DNA of 64,000 nucleotides from Actinomadura sp. NBRC 104412 (GCF_030269515.1 NZ_BSTM01000003.1:162102-226101); one strand, 5' to 3'. Counted from the stretch's first letter, positions 1-8,404 are shown. Numbers and translations are program-made. The notes: generated by a model from the sequence alone, not told the origin.

Positions 1-1082
1 CGCTGGGCCGCGGCCCGTCCCATGACGGCGACCACCTGGTGGTGCCCGTCGTCGCCGGCGGGTTCGACCACGGCAGGATCGTCGCCTACAGCCCGAGCGG
101 GACGCTGCGGGAGGCCGACCAGACGATCCTGGAGCGCGCCGCCACCGTCGCGGCGCTCGTGGTGACCAAGCAGCAGGCGGTCGCGGCGGTCGAGAGCAAG
201 TACCGCGCCGACTTCCTGCGCGACATCCTGTCGGGACGGGCGGGCGACGACGACCGGGTGGTGGCGCACTGCGCCGGGTTCGGCTGGGATCTGGACCGCC
301 CCGTGATGGTGCTGGTCGCCGAGCTGGACGGGCGTCCGCGTGGCTCCGACGGCCCGCGCGAGGCCGACCGCGCCCGCGACGGCGCGCGGGGCGAGCAGGG
401 ACGCGACCCGATGCGCGGGGAGGCGGGCCGCGGCGCCGAGGAGCGCTCCGCGCAGGAACGGCTCGCCGCCGCGTGGACCACGGCGGTGCGCCGGTACGAC
501 CGGGGCGCGGCGGTGGCCAGCTTCGCGCACGAGGTCGTCGCCGTCGTGGGCGCGGACGGGGACGACGGGGCCGCCCTCTCCGGCGGCCCCGTCCAGTCGA
601 TCGTCAAGGAGGCCGCCGCGGTGTTCTCCGAGCACCGCCGCACCTTCTCCACCGGCATCAGCCGTACCGTGCGCTCGCCCGCCGCCCTGCCCGAGGCGTA
701 CGAGCAGGCGGTCAAGGCGGTGCGGGTCGGGCGCCAGCTCCACGGCGCGGGCGCCCGCGCCCACTTCGACCAGCTCGGCGTCTACCGCCTGCTCAGCCTG
801 GTCTCCGACGCCGCCGAGCTGCACGCGTTCGTCCGCGAGACGCTGGGCGAGCTGGCCTCCGACGACGAGCCGGAACTGGTGGACCTGCGCCGCACGCTGC
901 AAGTGCTGCTGGAGACCAACCTCAACGTCGCCGAGACGGCCCGCAGACTGCACTTCCACTACAACACCCTGCGGTACCGCATCGGGAAGCTGGAACGGAT
1001 GCTCGGCCCGTTCACCGAGGACGCCCACCTGCGCCTCAACCTGACCCTCGCGCTGCACGTGCTGCGCATGCGCGGCATCTGA
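1..1082 (+). CDS. pucR: PucR-family transcriptional regulator (5' end outside window)
   Basis: The reading frame is open from the left edge, so the gene is truncated at its 5' end; the first internal ATG is at 39. The visible part has an N-terminal segment ending in an alpha-helical linker, a CdaR/PucR GGDEF-like central domain, and a C-terminal PucR helix-turn-helix with the signature NLNVAETARRLHFHYNTLRY about 50 residues from the end. PucR proteins are activators or repressors of purine or pyrimidine utilisation genes. The next genes on the same strand are a nucleobase permease and a molybdenum hydroxylase, so this is the likely local regulator. The family call is secure; the ligand is not known. 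Confidence 0.9.
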   Translation, partial: LGRGPSHDGDHLVVPVVAGGFDHGRIVAYSPSGTLREADQTILERAATVAALVVTKQQAVAAVESKYRADFLRDILSGRAGDDDRVVAHCAGFGWDLDRPVMVLVAELDGRPRGSDGPREADRARDGARGEQGRDPMRGEAGRGAEERSAQERLAAAWTTAVRRYDRGAAVASFAHEVVAVVGADGDDGAALSGGPVQSIVKEAAAVFSEHRRTFSTGISRTVRSPAALPEAYEQAVKAVRVGRQLHGAGARAHFDQLGVYRLLSLVSDAAELHAFVRETLGELASDDEPELVDLRRTLQVLLETNLNVAETARRLHFHYNTLRYRIGKLERMLGPFTEDAHLRLNLTLALHVLRMRGI

Positions 1083-1191
1083 CGGCGGGGCGTTACACCG
1101 GCGGCCGCATATCGTCTCCCAACCCTGGGGAGGTGCTTTGGCAAAACTCGCCGATGCCTGCTGACCTGGGTCGCCTTAGGTTGCGCGCAAA

Positions 1192-1224
1192 GCCGTGCCG
1201 GGGCCGACCGGAACCCGGCACGGC
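1192..1224 (+). promoter_or_regulatory. Perfect 11-bp inverted repeat in the permease leader
   Basis: Arms GCCGTGCCGGG (1192-1202) and CCCGGCACGGC (1214-1224) are exactly complementary across an 11-nt loop. The element ends 26 nt before the permease ATG, and a GAGGGG ribosome-binding site follows it. It could be an operator for the upstream PucR-type regulator or an RNA hairpin controlling translation. No U-tract follows, so a simple terminator is unlikely. I did not recognise a known riboswitch class here. Confidence 0.45.
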
Positions 1225-1250
1225 GCGGGCACTCCTGGGGAGGGGCACGG

Positions 1251-2729
1251 ATGGCCAACGGGCTGAGGTTTGGCTGGAAGGTGCACGGCGACGGGAAGAC
1301 ACCGCCCCCCGGGGAGGTCGTCGCGCCCGACGAACGGCTGTCCTGGCCGCGCACGGCGGGCATAGGCGCCCAGCACGTGGTCGCGATGTTCGGCGCGACG
1401 TTCGTGTTCCCGCTCGTCATGGGGCTGGACCCGAACCTCGCGGTGATGATGTCCGGCGTCGCCACCATCCTGTTCCTGCTGATCGTCCAGGGGAAGGTGC
1501 CCAGCTACCTGGGGACCAGCGCCTCGTTCGTCGGCGGGGTGTTCGCGATCCGCGCCGGGGTCGACAGCGCGCAGACCGACGCCTGGGTGACCGGCGCGAT
1601 CCTGGTCGCCGGCGCGGTGCTGGCGCTGTGCGGCGTGCTGATCCACGTGCTGGGCGTCCGGGTCATCCACCAGGTGTTCCCGCCCGTGGTGACGGGCGCC
1701 GTGGTGATGCTGATCGGGTTCGGGCTGGCGTTCGTGGTCGCCGACACCTACTGGCCGCAGGACCACTGGGTCGCGCTGGTCACCATGGTGTTCGTCTTCC
1801 TGGTCATGGTGGTGTTCCGCGGGTTCATCGGCCGCATCGCCATCCTGCTGGGACTGGTGTTCGGGTTCGTGCTGTCGTGGATCCTCGACCTCACGGTCGG
1901 GCAGGTCACCTCGGTGCTGCCCGGCCAGAACCTGCGGGACGCGGCCGGGCAGGCGTGCCAGCCCGAGGGCCCGTACTGCGTGGCCACCGCGTTCGCGCAC
2001 GACCGGGTGAGCTTCGCCGGTGTGGAGAGCGCCGACTGGTTCGGGTTCCCCGCCACGCACGCCCCCGACTTCAAGCTGTCGGCGATCCTGCTGGTGCTGC
2101 CCGCCGTGATCGCGCTGATCGCGGAGAACGCGGGGCATGTCAAGGCGGTCGGTGAGATCACCCGCACCGACCTGGACCCGATGATCGGCCGCACGATCGT
2201 CGCCGACGGCGTCGGCACCGTGGTGACCAGCTCCGTCGGAGGCTCGCCCACCACCACCTACGCCGAGAACATCGGCGTCATGGCCGCCACCCGGATCTAC
2301 TCCACCGCCGCGTACTACATCGCGGCGGTGATCGCGATCCTGTTCGGTCTGTGCCCGAAGTTCGGCGCGCTGGTCGCCGCGACCCCCGGCGGCGTGCTGG
2401 GCGGCGTCACGGTGATCCTGTACGGGATGATCGGGCTGCTCGGCGCCAAGATCTGGATCGAGAACCGGGTGGACTTCGCCGACCCGGTCAACATGGTCCC
2501 GGCCGGCGCGGGCATCATCCTGGCCGTGGGACCGGTGGTGCACCAGATCAACGAGGACTTCACGCTGGAGGGCATCGCGCTCGGCACCATCGTGGTCCTG
2601 GCCGGCTACCACCTGCTCCGGCAGATCTCCAACCGGATCACCGCGGCCGTGCCCCCGGAGTCGGCCGCCCCGCTCGATCCGTCGGGGACCGCGGCCCCCG
2701 AGGCCGGGGGAGGCGGCGCCCGGTCGTGA
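1251..2729 (+). CDS. NCS2 (NAT) family nucleobase permease, UraA/RutG-like
   Basis: This 492-residue polytopic membrane protein belongs to the nucleobase:cation symporter-2 family. Visible landmarks are QHVVAMFGATFVFPLV near residue 40, the helix-8 glutamate motif ENAGHVKAV near 293, and GGSPTTTYAENIGV near 333. The last motif, with S-T-T-Y-x-E-N-I-G spacing, matches the uracil transporters UraA and RutG rather than xanthine/urate permeases, which carry a Q-N-x-G version. The start is ATG after GAGGGG. The stop overlaps the GTG of the downstream FAD subunit, so the permease and dehydrogenase form one operon. Pyrimidine uptake is my preferred role; purine uptake cannot be excluded. Confidence 0.9.
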   Translation: MANGLRFGWKVHGDGKTPPPGEVVAPDERLSWPRTAGIGAQHVVAMFGATFVFPLVMGLDPNLAVMMSGVATILFLLIVQGKVPSYLGTSASFVGGVFAIRAGVDSAQTDAWVTGAILVAGAVLALCGVLIHVLGVRVIHQVFPPVVTGAVVMLIGFGLAFVVADTYWPQDHWVALVTMVFVFLVMVVFRGFIGRIAILLGLVFGFVLSWILDLTVGQVTSVLPGQNLRDAAGQACQPEGPYCVATAFAHDRVSFAGVESADWFGFPATHAPDFKLSAILLVLPAVIALIAENAGHVKAVGEITRTDLDPMIGRTIVADGVGTVVTSSVGGSPTTTYAENIGVMAATRIYSTAAYYIAAVIAILFGLCPKFGALVAATPGGVLGGVTVILYGMIGLLGAKIWIENRVDFADPVNMVPAGAGIILAVGPVVHQINEDFTLEGIALGTIVVLAGYHLLRQISNRITAAVPPESAAPLDPSGTAAPEAGGGGARS

Positions 2730-3595
2730 AGCCGCCGCCGTTCGACTACCGCGCGCCGCGCACGACCCAGGAGGCCCTGGACGCGCTCGCCGGCGGCGGC
2801 GCCAAGGTCCTCGCGGGCGGGCAGAGCCTCATCCCGCTGCTCACCATGCGCCTGGCCGCGCCGGCCCGGCTGGTCGACATCAACGGCGTGGCCGGTCTGG
2901 ACACCGTGGAGGTCACCGCCGAGGGCGTGCGGGTCGGCGCCCTCGCCCGGCACGCGCGGGTGGAGCGGGACGAGCGGGCCGCCGCCGTCCAGCCGCTGAT
3001 CGGGCAGGCGCTGCGGCACGTCGCCCACCCCGTCATCCGCAACCGCGGCACGGTCGTGGGCAGCCTCGCGCACGCCGACCCGGCCGCCGAGCTGCCCGCG
3101 GTCCTGGCCGTCCTCGGCGGCACGGTCGAGGTCGCCTCGGCCAGGGGCCGCCGCGCCGTCGCCGCCGCCGACCTGTTCACCGGGCCGCTGGAGTCGTGCC
3201 TGGACGAGGACGAGCTGGCGCTGTCGGCGTTCTTCCCCGCCGCGCCCCGGCTCACCGGCACCGCGTTCGCCGAGACCGCCAGGCGGCACGGCGACTACGC
3301 ATTGGCGGGCGTCGCGGCCGTGGTCGCGCTGGACGACGACCTGCGCGTGACCTCGGCCCGCGCCGGATACCTCGGCGTCGCGGGCGTCCCGCTCGTCCTG
3401 GACCTGTCCGAGCCCGCGGAGTCGGCGGCGCGCACCGGCGACTGGTCCGCCGTCGCCGCGTACGCGCGCGAGCGTCTCGACCCCGACGGCGACATCCACG
3501 CCGGCGCCGGGTACCGCCGTCATCTGGCGGGCGTGCTCACCGAACGCGCCCTGCGCGCCGCGGCCCGCGACGCCGTCCAACGGGAGGCACGATGA
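2726..3595 (+). CDS. Molybdenum hydroxylase FAD-binding subunit (CoxM/XdhB type)
   Basis: The 289-residue protein has the FAD-binding fold of the CO dehydrogenase medium subunit family. AGGQSLIPLLTMRL at about residues 30-43 and RNRGTVVGSLAHADPAAELP at about 103-122 are the two canonical FAD-contact motifs. It starts with GTG overlapping the permease stop (GTGA) and its own stop overlaps the next ATG. It should pass electrons from the 2Fe-2S subunit to an acceptor. Homologues serve xanthine, nicotinate, CO or uracil/thymine dehydrogenases, so the substrate must come from the large subunit and context. Confidence 0.93.
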   Translation: MKPPPFDYRAPRTTQEALDALAGGGAKVLAGGQSLIPLLTMRLAAPARLVDINGVAGLDTVEVTAEGVRVGALARHARVERDERAAAVQPLIGQALRHVAHPVIRNRGTVVGSLAHADPAAELPAVLAVLGGTVEVASARGRRAVAAADLFTGPLESCLDEDELALSAFFPAAPRLTGTAFAETARRHGDYALAGVAAVVALDDDLRVTSARAGYLGVAGVPLVLDLSEPAESAARTGDWSAVAAYARERLDPDGDIHAGAGYRRHLAGVLTERALRAAARDAVQREAR

Positions 3596-4080
3596 CCGAG
3601 GAGACCTTCGAGATCGCGCTGACCGTCAACGGGGTGCACCGGACGGCACGGGCTCCCGCGCGCCGGCTGCTGTCGGACCTGCTGCGCCACGACCTGAGGC
3701 TGACCGGTACGCATGTCGGCTGCGAGCACGGCGTGTGCGGCTGCTGCACGGTTCTGCTGGACGGCGAGCCGGTGCGGTCGTGCCTGATGTTCGCCGTGAC
3801 CGCCGCCGGCCACGAGATCACCACCGTCGAGGGCCTGGCCGGACCGGACGGGACGCTCTCGCCCGTCCAGCGCGCCTTCCACGAATGCCACGCCCTGCAA
3901 TGCGGGTTCTGCACCCCGGGCTTCCTCTGCACGGTCACCGCGCTGCTGCGCGACAATCCCCGCCCGACGGAGGACGAGGTGCTGGAGGGCATCTCAGGCA
4001 ACCTGTGCCGCTGCACCGGCTACCAGAACATCGTCAAAGCGGTGCATCGCGCCGCCGACCTGATGGACGAGGAGTCCTGA
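3592..4080 (+). CDS. Molybdenum hydroxylase 2Fe-2S subunit (CoxS/XdhC type)
   Basis: This 162-residue protein carries two 2Fe-2S clusters. The plant-ferredoxin-type cluster ligands appear in GCEHGVCGCC near residues 43-52, and the second, all-alpha cluster in CGFCTPG near 104 and NLCRCTGY near 138. The length and the order of motifs are standard for the family. ATG overlaps the stop of the FAD subunit (ATGA) and its stop runs into the large-subunit ATG (TGATG). Electrons pass from the molybdenum site through these clusters to FAD. Confidence 0.96.
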   Translation: MTEETFEIALTVNGVHRTARAPARRLLSDLLRHDLRLTGTHVGCEHGVCGCCTVLLDGEPVRSCLMFAVTAAGHEITTVEGLAGPDGTLSPVQRAFHECHALQCGFCTPGFLCTVTALLRDNPRPTEDEVLEGISGNLCRCTGYQNIVKAVHRAADLMDEES

Positions 4081-6491
4081 TGGGATTCGGGGAAGGCGTG
4101 GTGAGGCGCGAGGACCCGCGGCTGCTCACCGGCCAGGGACGGTACGTGGACGACTTCGGGCACGACGCGCTGGCGGTGGCGTTCGTCCGGTCGCCGCACG
4201 CGCACGCGCGCATCGTCGACATCGACGTGACCGAGGCGTTGGACGTCGAGGGCCTGGTCGCCGTCTACACCTGGGAGGACCTTCCGGGACGGGTGGGGGA
4301 GCCGCTTCCCCTCCTCATCCCGCACCCGTCCCTCACCCACGGCCGCACCGGGTACCCGCTCGCGCGGGACGTGGTCCGGCATGTCGGGGAGCCGGTCGCG
4401 ATGGTGGTCGCGGCCGACCGCTATCTGGCCGAGGACGCCGTCGACCGGATCGCCGTCGAGTACGAGCCGCTGCCCCCGGTCGTCGGGATCGAGGCCGCCG
4501 ACCGTGCCGACCATCTCGTCCACGACGACGTCCCCGGCAATCTCGGCGGCATCCTGCGCCAGGAGACCGGGGACGTGGACGCGGCCATCGCGGCCGCCCC
4601 GCACGTGCTGGAGTTCCGTCTCGACATCGAGCGCAGCGCGGCCATGCCCCTGGAGGGACGCGGCGTGTACGCGCGCTGGGACGCCGACGACGAGACGCTG
4701 CGGGTCTACAGCTCCACGCAGGCGTCCACCAGCGTGCGCGCCGCGATCGCCGCCAAGCTCGACCTCGCGCCGAGACAGGTCGAGGTGATCGCCCCCGATG
4801 TCGGCGGCGGCTTCGGTGTCAAGATCGTCCACCCGTGGCCGGAGGAGGTGCTGGTGCCGTGGGCGGCGCGGCTGCTCGGCCGGGAGGTGAAGTGGACCGA
4901 GGACCGGCGCGAGCACTTCGTGGCCTCCGCGCACGAGCGCGGGCAGCTCCAGCGGGTGCGGGTCGGGTTCGACGACGAGGGCCGGGTGCTCGGCCTGGAC
5001 GTGCGGATCCTGCACGACCACGGCGCCTACACCCCGTACGGGATCATCATCCCGATCGTCACGTCCACCCAGCTCCTCGGCCCGTACAAGATCGGCGCGT
5101 ACCGGGCCGAGGTGCGCAGCCTCTACACCAACACGCTGATCGTCACCCCGTACCGGGGCGCGGGCCGCCCGCAGGGCGTGTTCTGCATGGAGCGCACCAT
5201 GGACCGCATCGCCGACCATCTGGGACGCGACCGGTCGGAGGTGCGCGAGGCCAACCTGATCCAGCCCGGCGAGTTCCCCTACGACCAGGGGCTCACGTTC
5301 CAGGACGGCCGCCCGCTGGTCTACGACTCGGGGAACTACCCGGAGCTGCTGCGCAAGGTCAGGAAGCTGATCGGCTGGGACGGGTTCGAGGAGGAGCGCG
5401 CCTCGGCCGCCGCGTCCGGCCGCCGCCTCGGCATCGGCATCGGCTGCTACGTGGAGGGCACCGGCGTCGGCCCCTACGAGGGCGGCCACGTCGAGATCGA
5501 CTCCTCCGGACGCGTGCACGTCTCCACCGGCCTCACCTCGCAGGGGCAGGGCCACCAGACGGTGTTCGCGCAGATCGCCGCGTCCGAGCTGGGCGTGCCG
5601 ATCGAGGACGTGCGGGTCACCACCGGCGACACCCGGCGGTTCGGGTACGCGGTCGGCACGTTCGCGTCCCGCGCCGCCGTGATGAGCGGCAACGCGATCG
5701 CGCTGGCCTGCCGCAAGGTGCGGGAGAAGGCGCTGCGGATCGCGGGCGAGGCGCTGGAGGCCGACCCCGCCGACCTGGAGATCACCGACGGCGTGGTGCA
5801 TGTGCGCGGGGACCGGTCGTCGGCCGTTCCGCTGCGTACCGTCGCCGTGCTGTCCAACCCGCTGCGGTACGCGTTCGACGAGGAGGCGGGGCGCGCCACC
5901 CAGTTCGCCACGGCCGCGTCACCGGACCGGCCGCCCGTGGCGCCCGGCGAGGAGCCCGGGCTGGAGGGGCGCGGCTACTACTCGCCCGTCCGCTCGACGT
6001 TCGCGGCCGGGGCGCACGCCGCGGTCGTCGAGGTCGATCCCGACACCGCCGAGGTCGCGATCCTGCGGTACGCGGTCGTGCACGACTGCGGCCGGCTCAT
6101 CAACCCGATGGTCGTCGAGGGGCAGATCCACGGGGGAGTGGCGCAGGGCATCGCGGGCGCCCTGTACGAGCGGATGGCCTACGACGAGTCGGGGCAACTG
6201 CTCAACGCCTCGTTCATGGACTTCCTCATGCCGTACGCGACGGAGATCCCGCGCATCCGGACCGGCCATCTGGAGACGCCGTCGCCGCTCAACCCGCTCG
6301 GGATCAAGGGCGCGGGCGAGGCGGGCGTCATCCCCGTGTCGGCCGTGATCGCCTCGGCCGTCGAGGACGCGGAGGGCCTGCGCGTCACGTCCATGCCGAT
6401 GTCGCCGGACGACCTGTTCGAGCTGCGGCTGCGGGCCCGCGACGACGCGTCCCTGCGCACGGCGAGGGCCTCGCGGGCGGCGGCACGCTGA
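4080..6491 (+). CDS. Molybdenum hydroxylase large (Mo-cofactor) subunit, form II
   Basis: The 803-residue protein is the catalytic aldehyde oxidase/xanthine dehydrogenase-type subunit. GGGFGVK near 241 and GQGHQTVFAQ near 488 are molybdopterin-contact motifs, and GAGEAGVIP near 744-752 contains the catalytic glutamate. At about 355-361 it reads PYRGAGR, the form II signature, and not the YxCSFR loop of true CO dehydrogenase. It therefore hydroxylates an organic substrate. With a UraA-like permease upstream and barbiturase downstream, uracil/thymine dehydrogenase (uracil to barbiturate) is a good candidate. That assignment is inference; xanthine or an N-heterocycle is the alternative. Confidence 0.92.
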   Translation: MGFGEGVVRREDPRLLTGQGRYVDDFGHDALAVAFVRSPHAHARIVDIDVTEALDVEGLVAVYTWEDLPGRVGEPLPLLIPHPSLTHGRTGYPLARDVVRHVGEPVAMVVAADRYLAEDAVDRIAVEYEPLPPVVGIEAADRADHLVHDDVPGNLGGILRQETGDVDAAIAAAPHVLEFRLDIERSAAMPLEGRGVYARWDADDETLRVYSSTQASTSVRAAIAAKLDLAPRQVEVIAPDVGGGFGVKIVHPWPEEVLVPWAARLLGREVKWTEDRREHFVASAHERGQLQRVRVGFDDEGRVLGLDVRILHDHGAYTPYGIIIPIVTSTQLLGPYKIGAYRAEVRSLYTNTLIVTPYRGAGRPQGVFCMERTMDRIADHLGRDRSEVREANLIQPGEFPYDQGLTFQDGRPLVYDSGNYPELLRKVRKLIGWDGFEEERASAAASGRRLGIGIGCYVEGTGVGPYEGGHVEIDSSGRVHVSTGLTSQGQGHQTVFAQIAASELGVPIEDVRVTTGDTRRFGYAVGTFASRAAVMSGNAIALACRKVREKALRIAGEALEADPADLEITDGVVHVRGDRSSAVPLRTVAVLSNPLRYAFDEEAGRATQFATAASPDRPPVAPGEEPGLEGRGYYSPVRSTFAAGAHAAVVEVDPDTAEVAILRYAVVHDCGRLINPMVVEGQIHGGVAQGIAGALYERMAYDESGQLLNASFMDFLMPYATEIPRIRTGHLETPSPLNPLGIKGAGEAGVIPVSAVIASAVEDAEGLRVTSMPMSPDDLFELRLRARDDASLRTARASRAAAR

Positions 6492-6524
6492 CCCTTCGCC
6501 TTGCCCTCTACTCCGCCTTGCCTG

Positions 6525-7379
6525 CTACTCGGCCTTCCCGGGGACGGCGGGCTGGTCGGGCGCGTTGCCGCCCAGCGACCTGGGCAGGTAGTTCTCGACC
6601 GCGGCGGGACGGAAACCCTGCTGCCTGATCCAGGTGAGGATCATCTGGAACTGCTGCGCGAGCCCCTTGCGGTAGTGCATCAGCACGATGTCGCCGGGCC
6701 GGAAGCCCGTGCCGCCGTCGCCCCGCGCGAACCCGTTGAAGCCCACGCCGGGACCGGACGTGCCGTTGTAGAACTCCGCCGACCACAGCAGGATCGACTT
6801 GATCCCGCACGCCTTGGCCATCTGCCGCGTGGTCTGGTTGAAGCTGCCGAACGGCGGCCGGAAGATCTGCGGACGCCGCCCGTACTGCTTGGCGATGGTG
6901 TCGGACGCCTCGCAGATCTCCTGCCTCTGCTTCTCCGGCGTCTGGATCGCCATGTTCAGATGGTTGACCGTGTGGTTCTCCATCCGCGACCCGGCGTTGC
7001 GCAACGCCCAGAAGTACTGCCCCTGCCCCTTCACGTAGGTCGAGGTCAGGAACGTCAGGATCGGCACCCGGTGCTTGCGGACCAGGTTCACGAACTCGGG
7101 GTCGTACTCGTAGCCGTCGTCGATGGTCAGGAAGACCACCTTGTCCCGGGTGGCGATCCGGCGGATCACCGGCGGCAGCCCGTCCGGCGCGGCCTTCGGC
7201 GGCGTCCACGAGCCCGCCTTCGGCATCGCCCAGCGCTGGTCCGCCAGCACCGTGGCGAGCTGGGTGCGCATGGAGGGGCCCTCGTCGGCGGCCTGCGCCC
7301 GCACCGACGGCCAGGTCCCGGCCGCCACCCCGATCACGCCCGCCACCACCGAGGCCACAACGGGCAAAGTCCCTCGCAT
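6525..7379 (-). CDS. Secreted or membrane-anchored polysaccharide deacetylase (NodB domain)
   Basis: The 284-residue protein begins with a hydrophobic signal or anchor segment (residues 4-22) and then a NodB-homology domain. Catalytic and metal residues are visible: TIDDGYE with Asp87 and Asp88, HTVNH with His136 and His140, and RPPFGSF with Arg174. Family members remove N- or O-acetyl groups from peptidoglycan, chitin oligomers or other surface glycans. It lies convergent to the dehydrogenase operon with a 33-nt gap, so it is not part of that operon. The substrate is unknown. Confidence 0.9.
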   Translation of the reverse strand: MRGTLPVVASVVAGVIGVAAGTWPSVRAQAADEGPSMRTQLATVLADQRWAMPKAGSWTPPKAAPDGLPPVIRRIATRDKVVFLTIDDGYEYDPEFVNLVRKHRVPILTFLTSTYVKGQGQYFWALRNAGSRMENHTVNHLNMAIQTPEKQRQEICEASDTIAKQYGRRPQIFRPPFGSFNQTTRQMAKACGIKSILLWSAEFYNGTSGPGVGFNGFARGDGGTGFRPGDIVLMHYRKGLAQQFQMILTWIRQQGFRPAAVENYLPRSLGGNAPDQPAVPGKAE

Positions 7380-7571
7380 CAGCCGCCTTCTCCGTCCACC
7401 TGGTCAAGGGCGTCGCATCGGATGACGCGCGGAAGCGACGCGGAGTTCGCCTTGATCACGCGATCCGTGCGAGGACATTCTTCACCTATAGGAACCGGAC
7501 AGGGCGTATCTGACCAACACCGGGCGTGTACCTGGCACATGTTGCCGTACGGCGTGCGGTCCGGGTTTCTC
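7380..7571. other. Divergent intergenic region between the deacetylase and the coxG-like unit
   Basis: This 192-base stretch separates the leftward deacetylase start from the rightward small ORF and coxG-like gene. It is somewhat less GC-rich than its surroundings, as expected of a promoter region, and contains TATAGG near 7490 and TTGCCG at 7542-7547. I see no gene in it. The rightward -10 element lies just past its end. Confidence 0.5.
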
Positions 7572-7577
7572 TAGAGT
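7572..7577 (+). promoter_or_regulatory. Leaderless -10 element TAGAGT
   Basis: TAGAGT is followed by six bases and then the ATG of the small repeat ORF at 7584. This is the spacing expected if transcription starts at the A of the start codon. No clear -35 hexamer is visible at 17-18 bp. Confidence 0.5.
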
Positions 7578-7583
7578 CGCATC

Positions 7584-7709
7584 ATGACCGAGCGAAGCGA
7601 GGGCATGATGCTGGTTCTTGCCGGGGGGTGTGGGGGGTCGTCCCCCCACAGTGATCTGGTATGTGCCGGGGGGTGTGGGGGGTCGTCCCCCCACAGTGAT
7701 GGAGCATGA
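7584..7709 (+). CDS. 41-codon repeat-encoded small ORF (MTERSEG family), coupled to coxG-like gene
   Basis: ATG to TGA encodes 41 residues starting MTERSEGMMLVLAGGCGG and containing GGCGGSSPHSD twice. The stop overlaps the next gene's ATG (ATGA at 7706-7709). A TAGAGT element exactly six bases upstream suggests a leaderless transcript beginning at this ATG. The coding sequence is built of two 37-bp identical repeats spaced by 45 bp (15 codons), so frame is kept. A related peptide is encoded between rsmH and ftsL. I do not recognise a known family. It could be a real peptide, a translation-coupling leader, or a repeat that happens to be open. Confidence 0.4.
   Translation: MTERSEGMMLVLAGGCGGSSPHSDLVCAGGCGGSSPHSDGA
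7619..7700 (+). repeat. Two 37-bp identical G6/C6 repeats, period 45 bp
   Basis: Copies at 7619-7655 and 7664-7700 are identical. Each has two G6 runs followed by TCGT and C6, so GGGGGGTCGTCCCCCC can fold as a six-base-pair hairpin. The pair provides four G6 tracts in total, enough for a G-quadruplex. A diverged version with the same core occurs twice at 45192-45359. Confidence 0.9.
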
Positions 7710-8404
7710 AGGTCACCGGCAGTGCCACGATCGCCGCGCCGCCGCCGCGGGTGTGGGACGCGTTGCAGGATCCGGCCGTCCTGGCACGGACCATCCCCGG
7801 CTGCCACTCCCTGGAGGCCACCGGCCGGGACGCCTACAGGATGACGGTCTCGGCCGGGGTCGCGTCCATCAAAGGCACCTACGTAGGAAGCGTGGAGCTG
7901 GCCGAGCCCGACCCGCCGCGCTCGTTCGTGCTGCGCGCGCGGGGACGGGGCGCGCCCGGCACGGTCGACGCGACCGTCCGCGTCCGGCTGTCGGCGGCCG
8001 AGGACGGCACCCGTGTGGACTACGACGCCGACGCCGTCGTGGGCGGGATGATCGGCGGGGTCGGGCAGCGGATGCTCGGCTCGGTCGCCCGCAAGACCGC
8101 GGGGGAGTTCTTCGCCGCGGTCGAGCGGTCGCTGACCGCCGCCGGGATGATCGCCGAGGAGGCCGGCGCCGAGGTCGTCCGCATGCCCGCGCGTGCGCGG
8201 GCCGGAGGCGGGGAGGCGCCGCCGATCCGCGAGCCGGTGGCGCCGCCGCGGCCGGGCGCCGTCTACATGGGGGAGCCTGGGGCCGCGCATCCCGTCCCCA
8301 CGCTGGCCGCGTTCGTCTCGGGTGGCGCCGTGGCGCTGGCGGGCGTCGTCATCGGGTACGCCCTGGGGCGACGCTCGACGCTCAGGAAGGCAGCGAAACC
8401 ATGA
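7706..8404 (+). CDS. CoxG-like SRPBCC protein with C-terminal membrane helix
   Basis: The 232-residue protein has an SRPBCC/polyketide-cyclase-like domain (roughly residues 1-150; N-terminus KVTGSATIAAPPPRVWDAL) of the carbon monoxide dehydrogenase subunit G family. A proline-rich linker follows, then a single hydrophobic helix near 203-222 ending in basic residues. CoxG proteins help mature or membrane-anchor molybdenum hydroxylases, which fits the dehydrogenase operon 1.2 kb upstream, although a leftward gene lies between. Its ATG overlaps the repeat ORF stop, and its stop overlaps the amidase ATG. Confidence 0.85.
   Translation: MKVTGSATIAAPPPRVWDALQDPAVLARTIPGCHSLEATGRDAYRMTVSAGVASIKGTYVGSVELAEPDPPRSFVLRARGRGAPGTVDATVRVRLSAAEDGTRVDYDADAVVGGMIGGVGQRMLGSVARKTAGEFFAAVERSLTAAGMIAEEAGAEVVRMPARARAGGGEAPPIREPVAPPRPGAVYMGEPGAAHPVPTLAAFVSGGAVALAGVVIGYALGRRSTLRKAAKP

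Noticed and set aside
4020..5801. A 593-codon minus-strand frame opposite the molybdenum hydroxylase gene
   Set aside because: The plus-strand protein has all family motifs; the reverse frame is a codon-position shadow.
4080..6491. CO dehydrogenase (coxL) annotation
   Set aside because: The active-site loop reads PYRGAGR, the form II type, and lacks the Cys-containing form I motif.
7584..7709. CRISPR-like repeats
   Set aside because: There are only two copies, the spacer is eight bases, and no cas gene is present.
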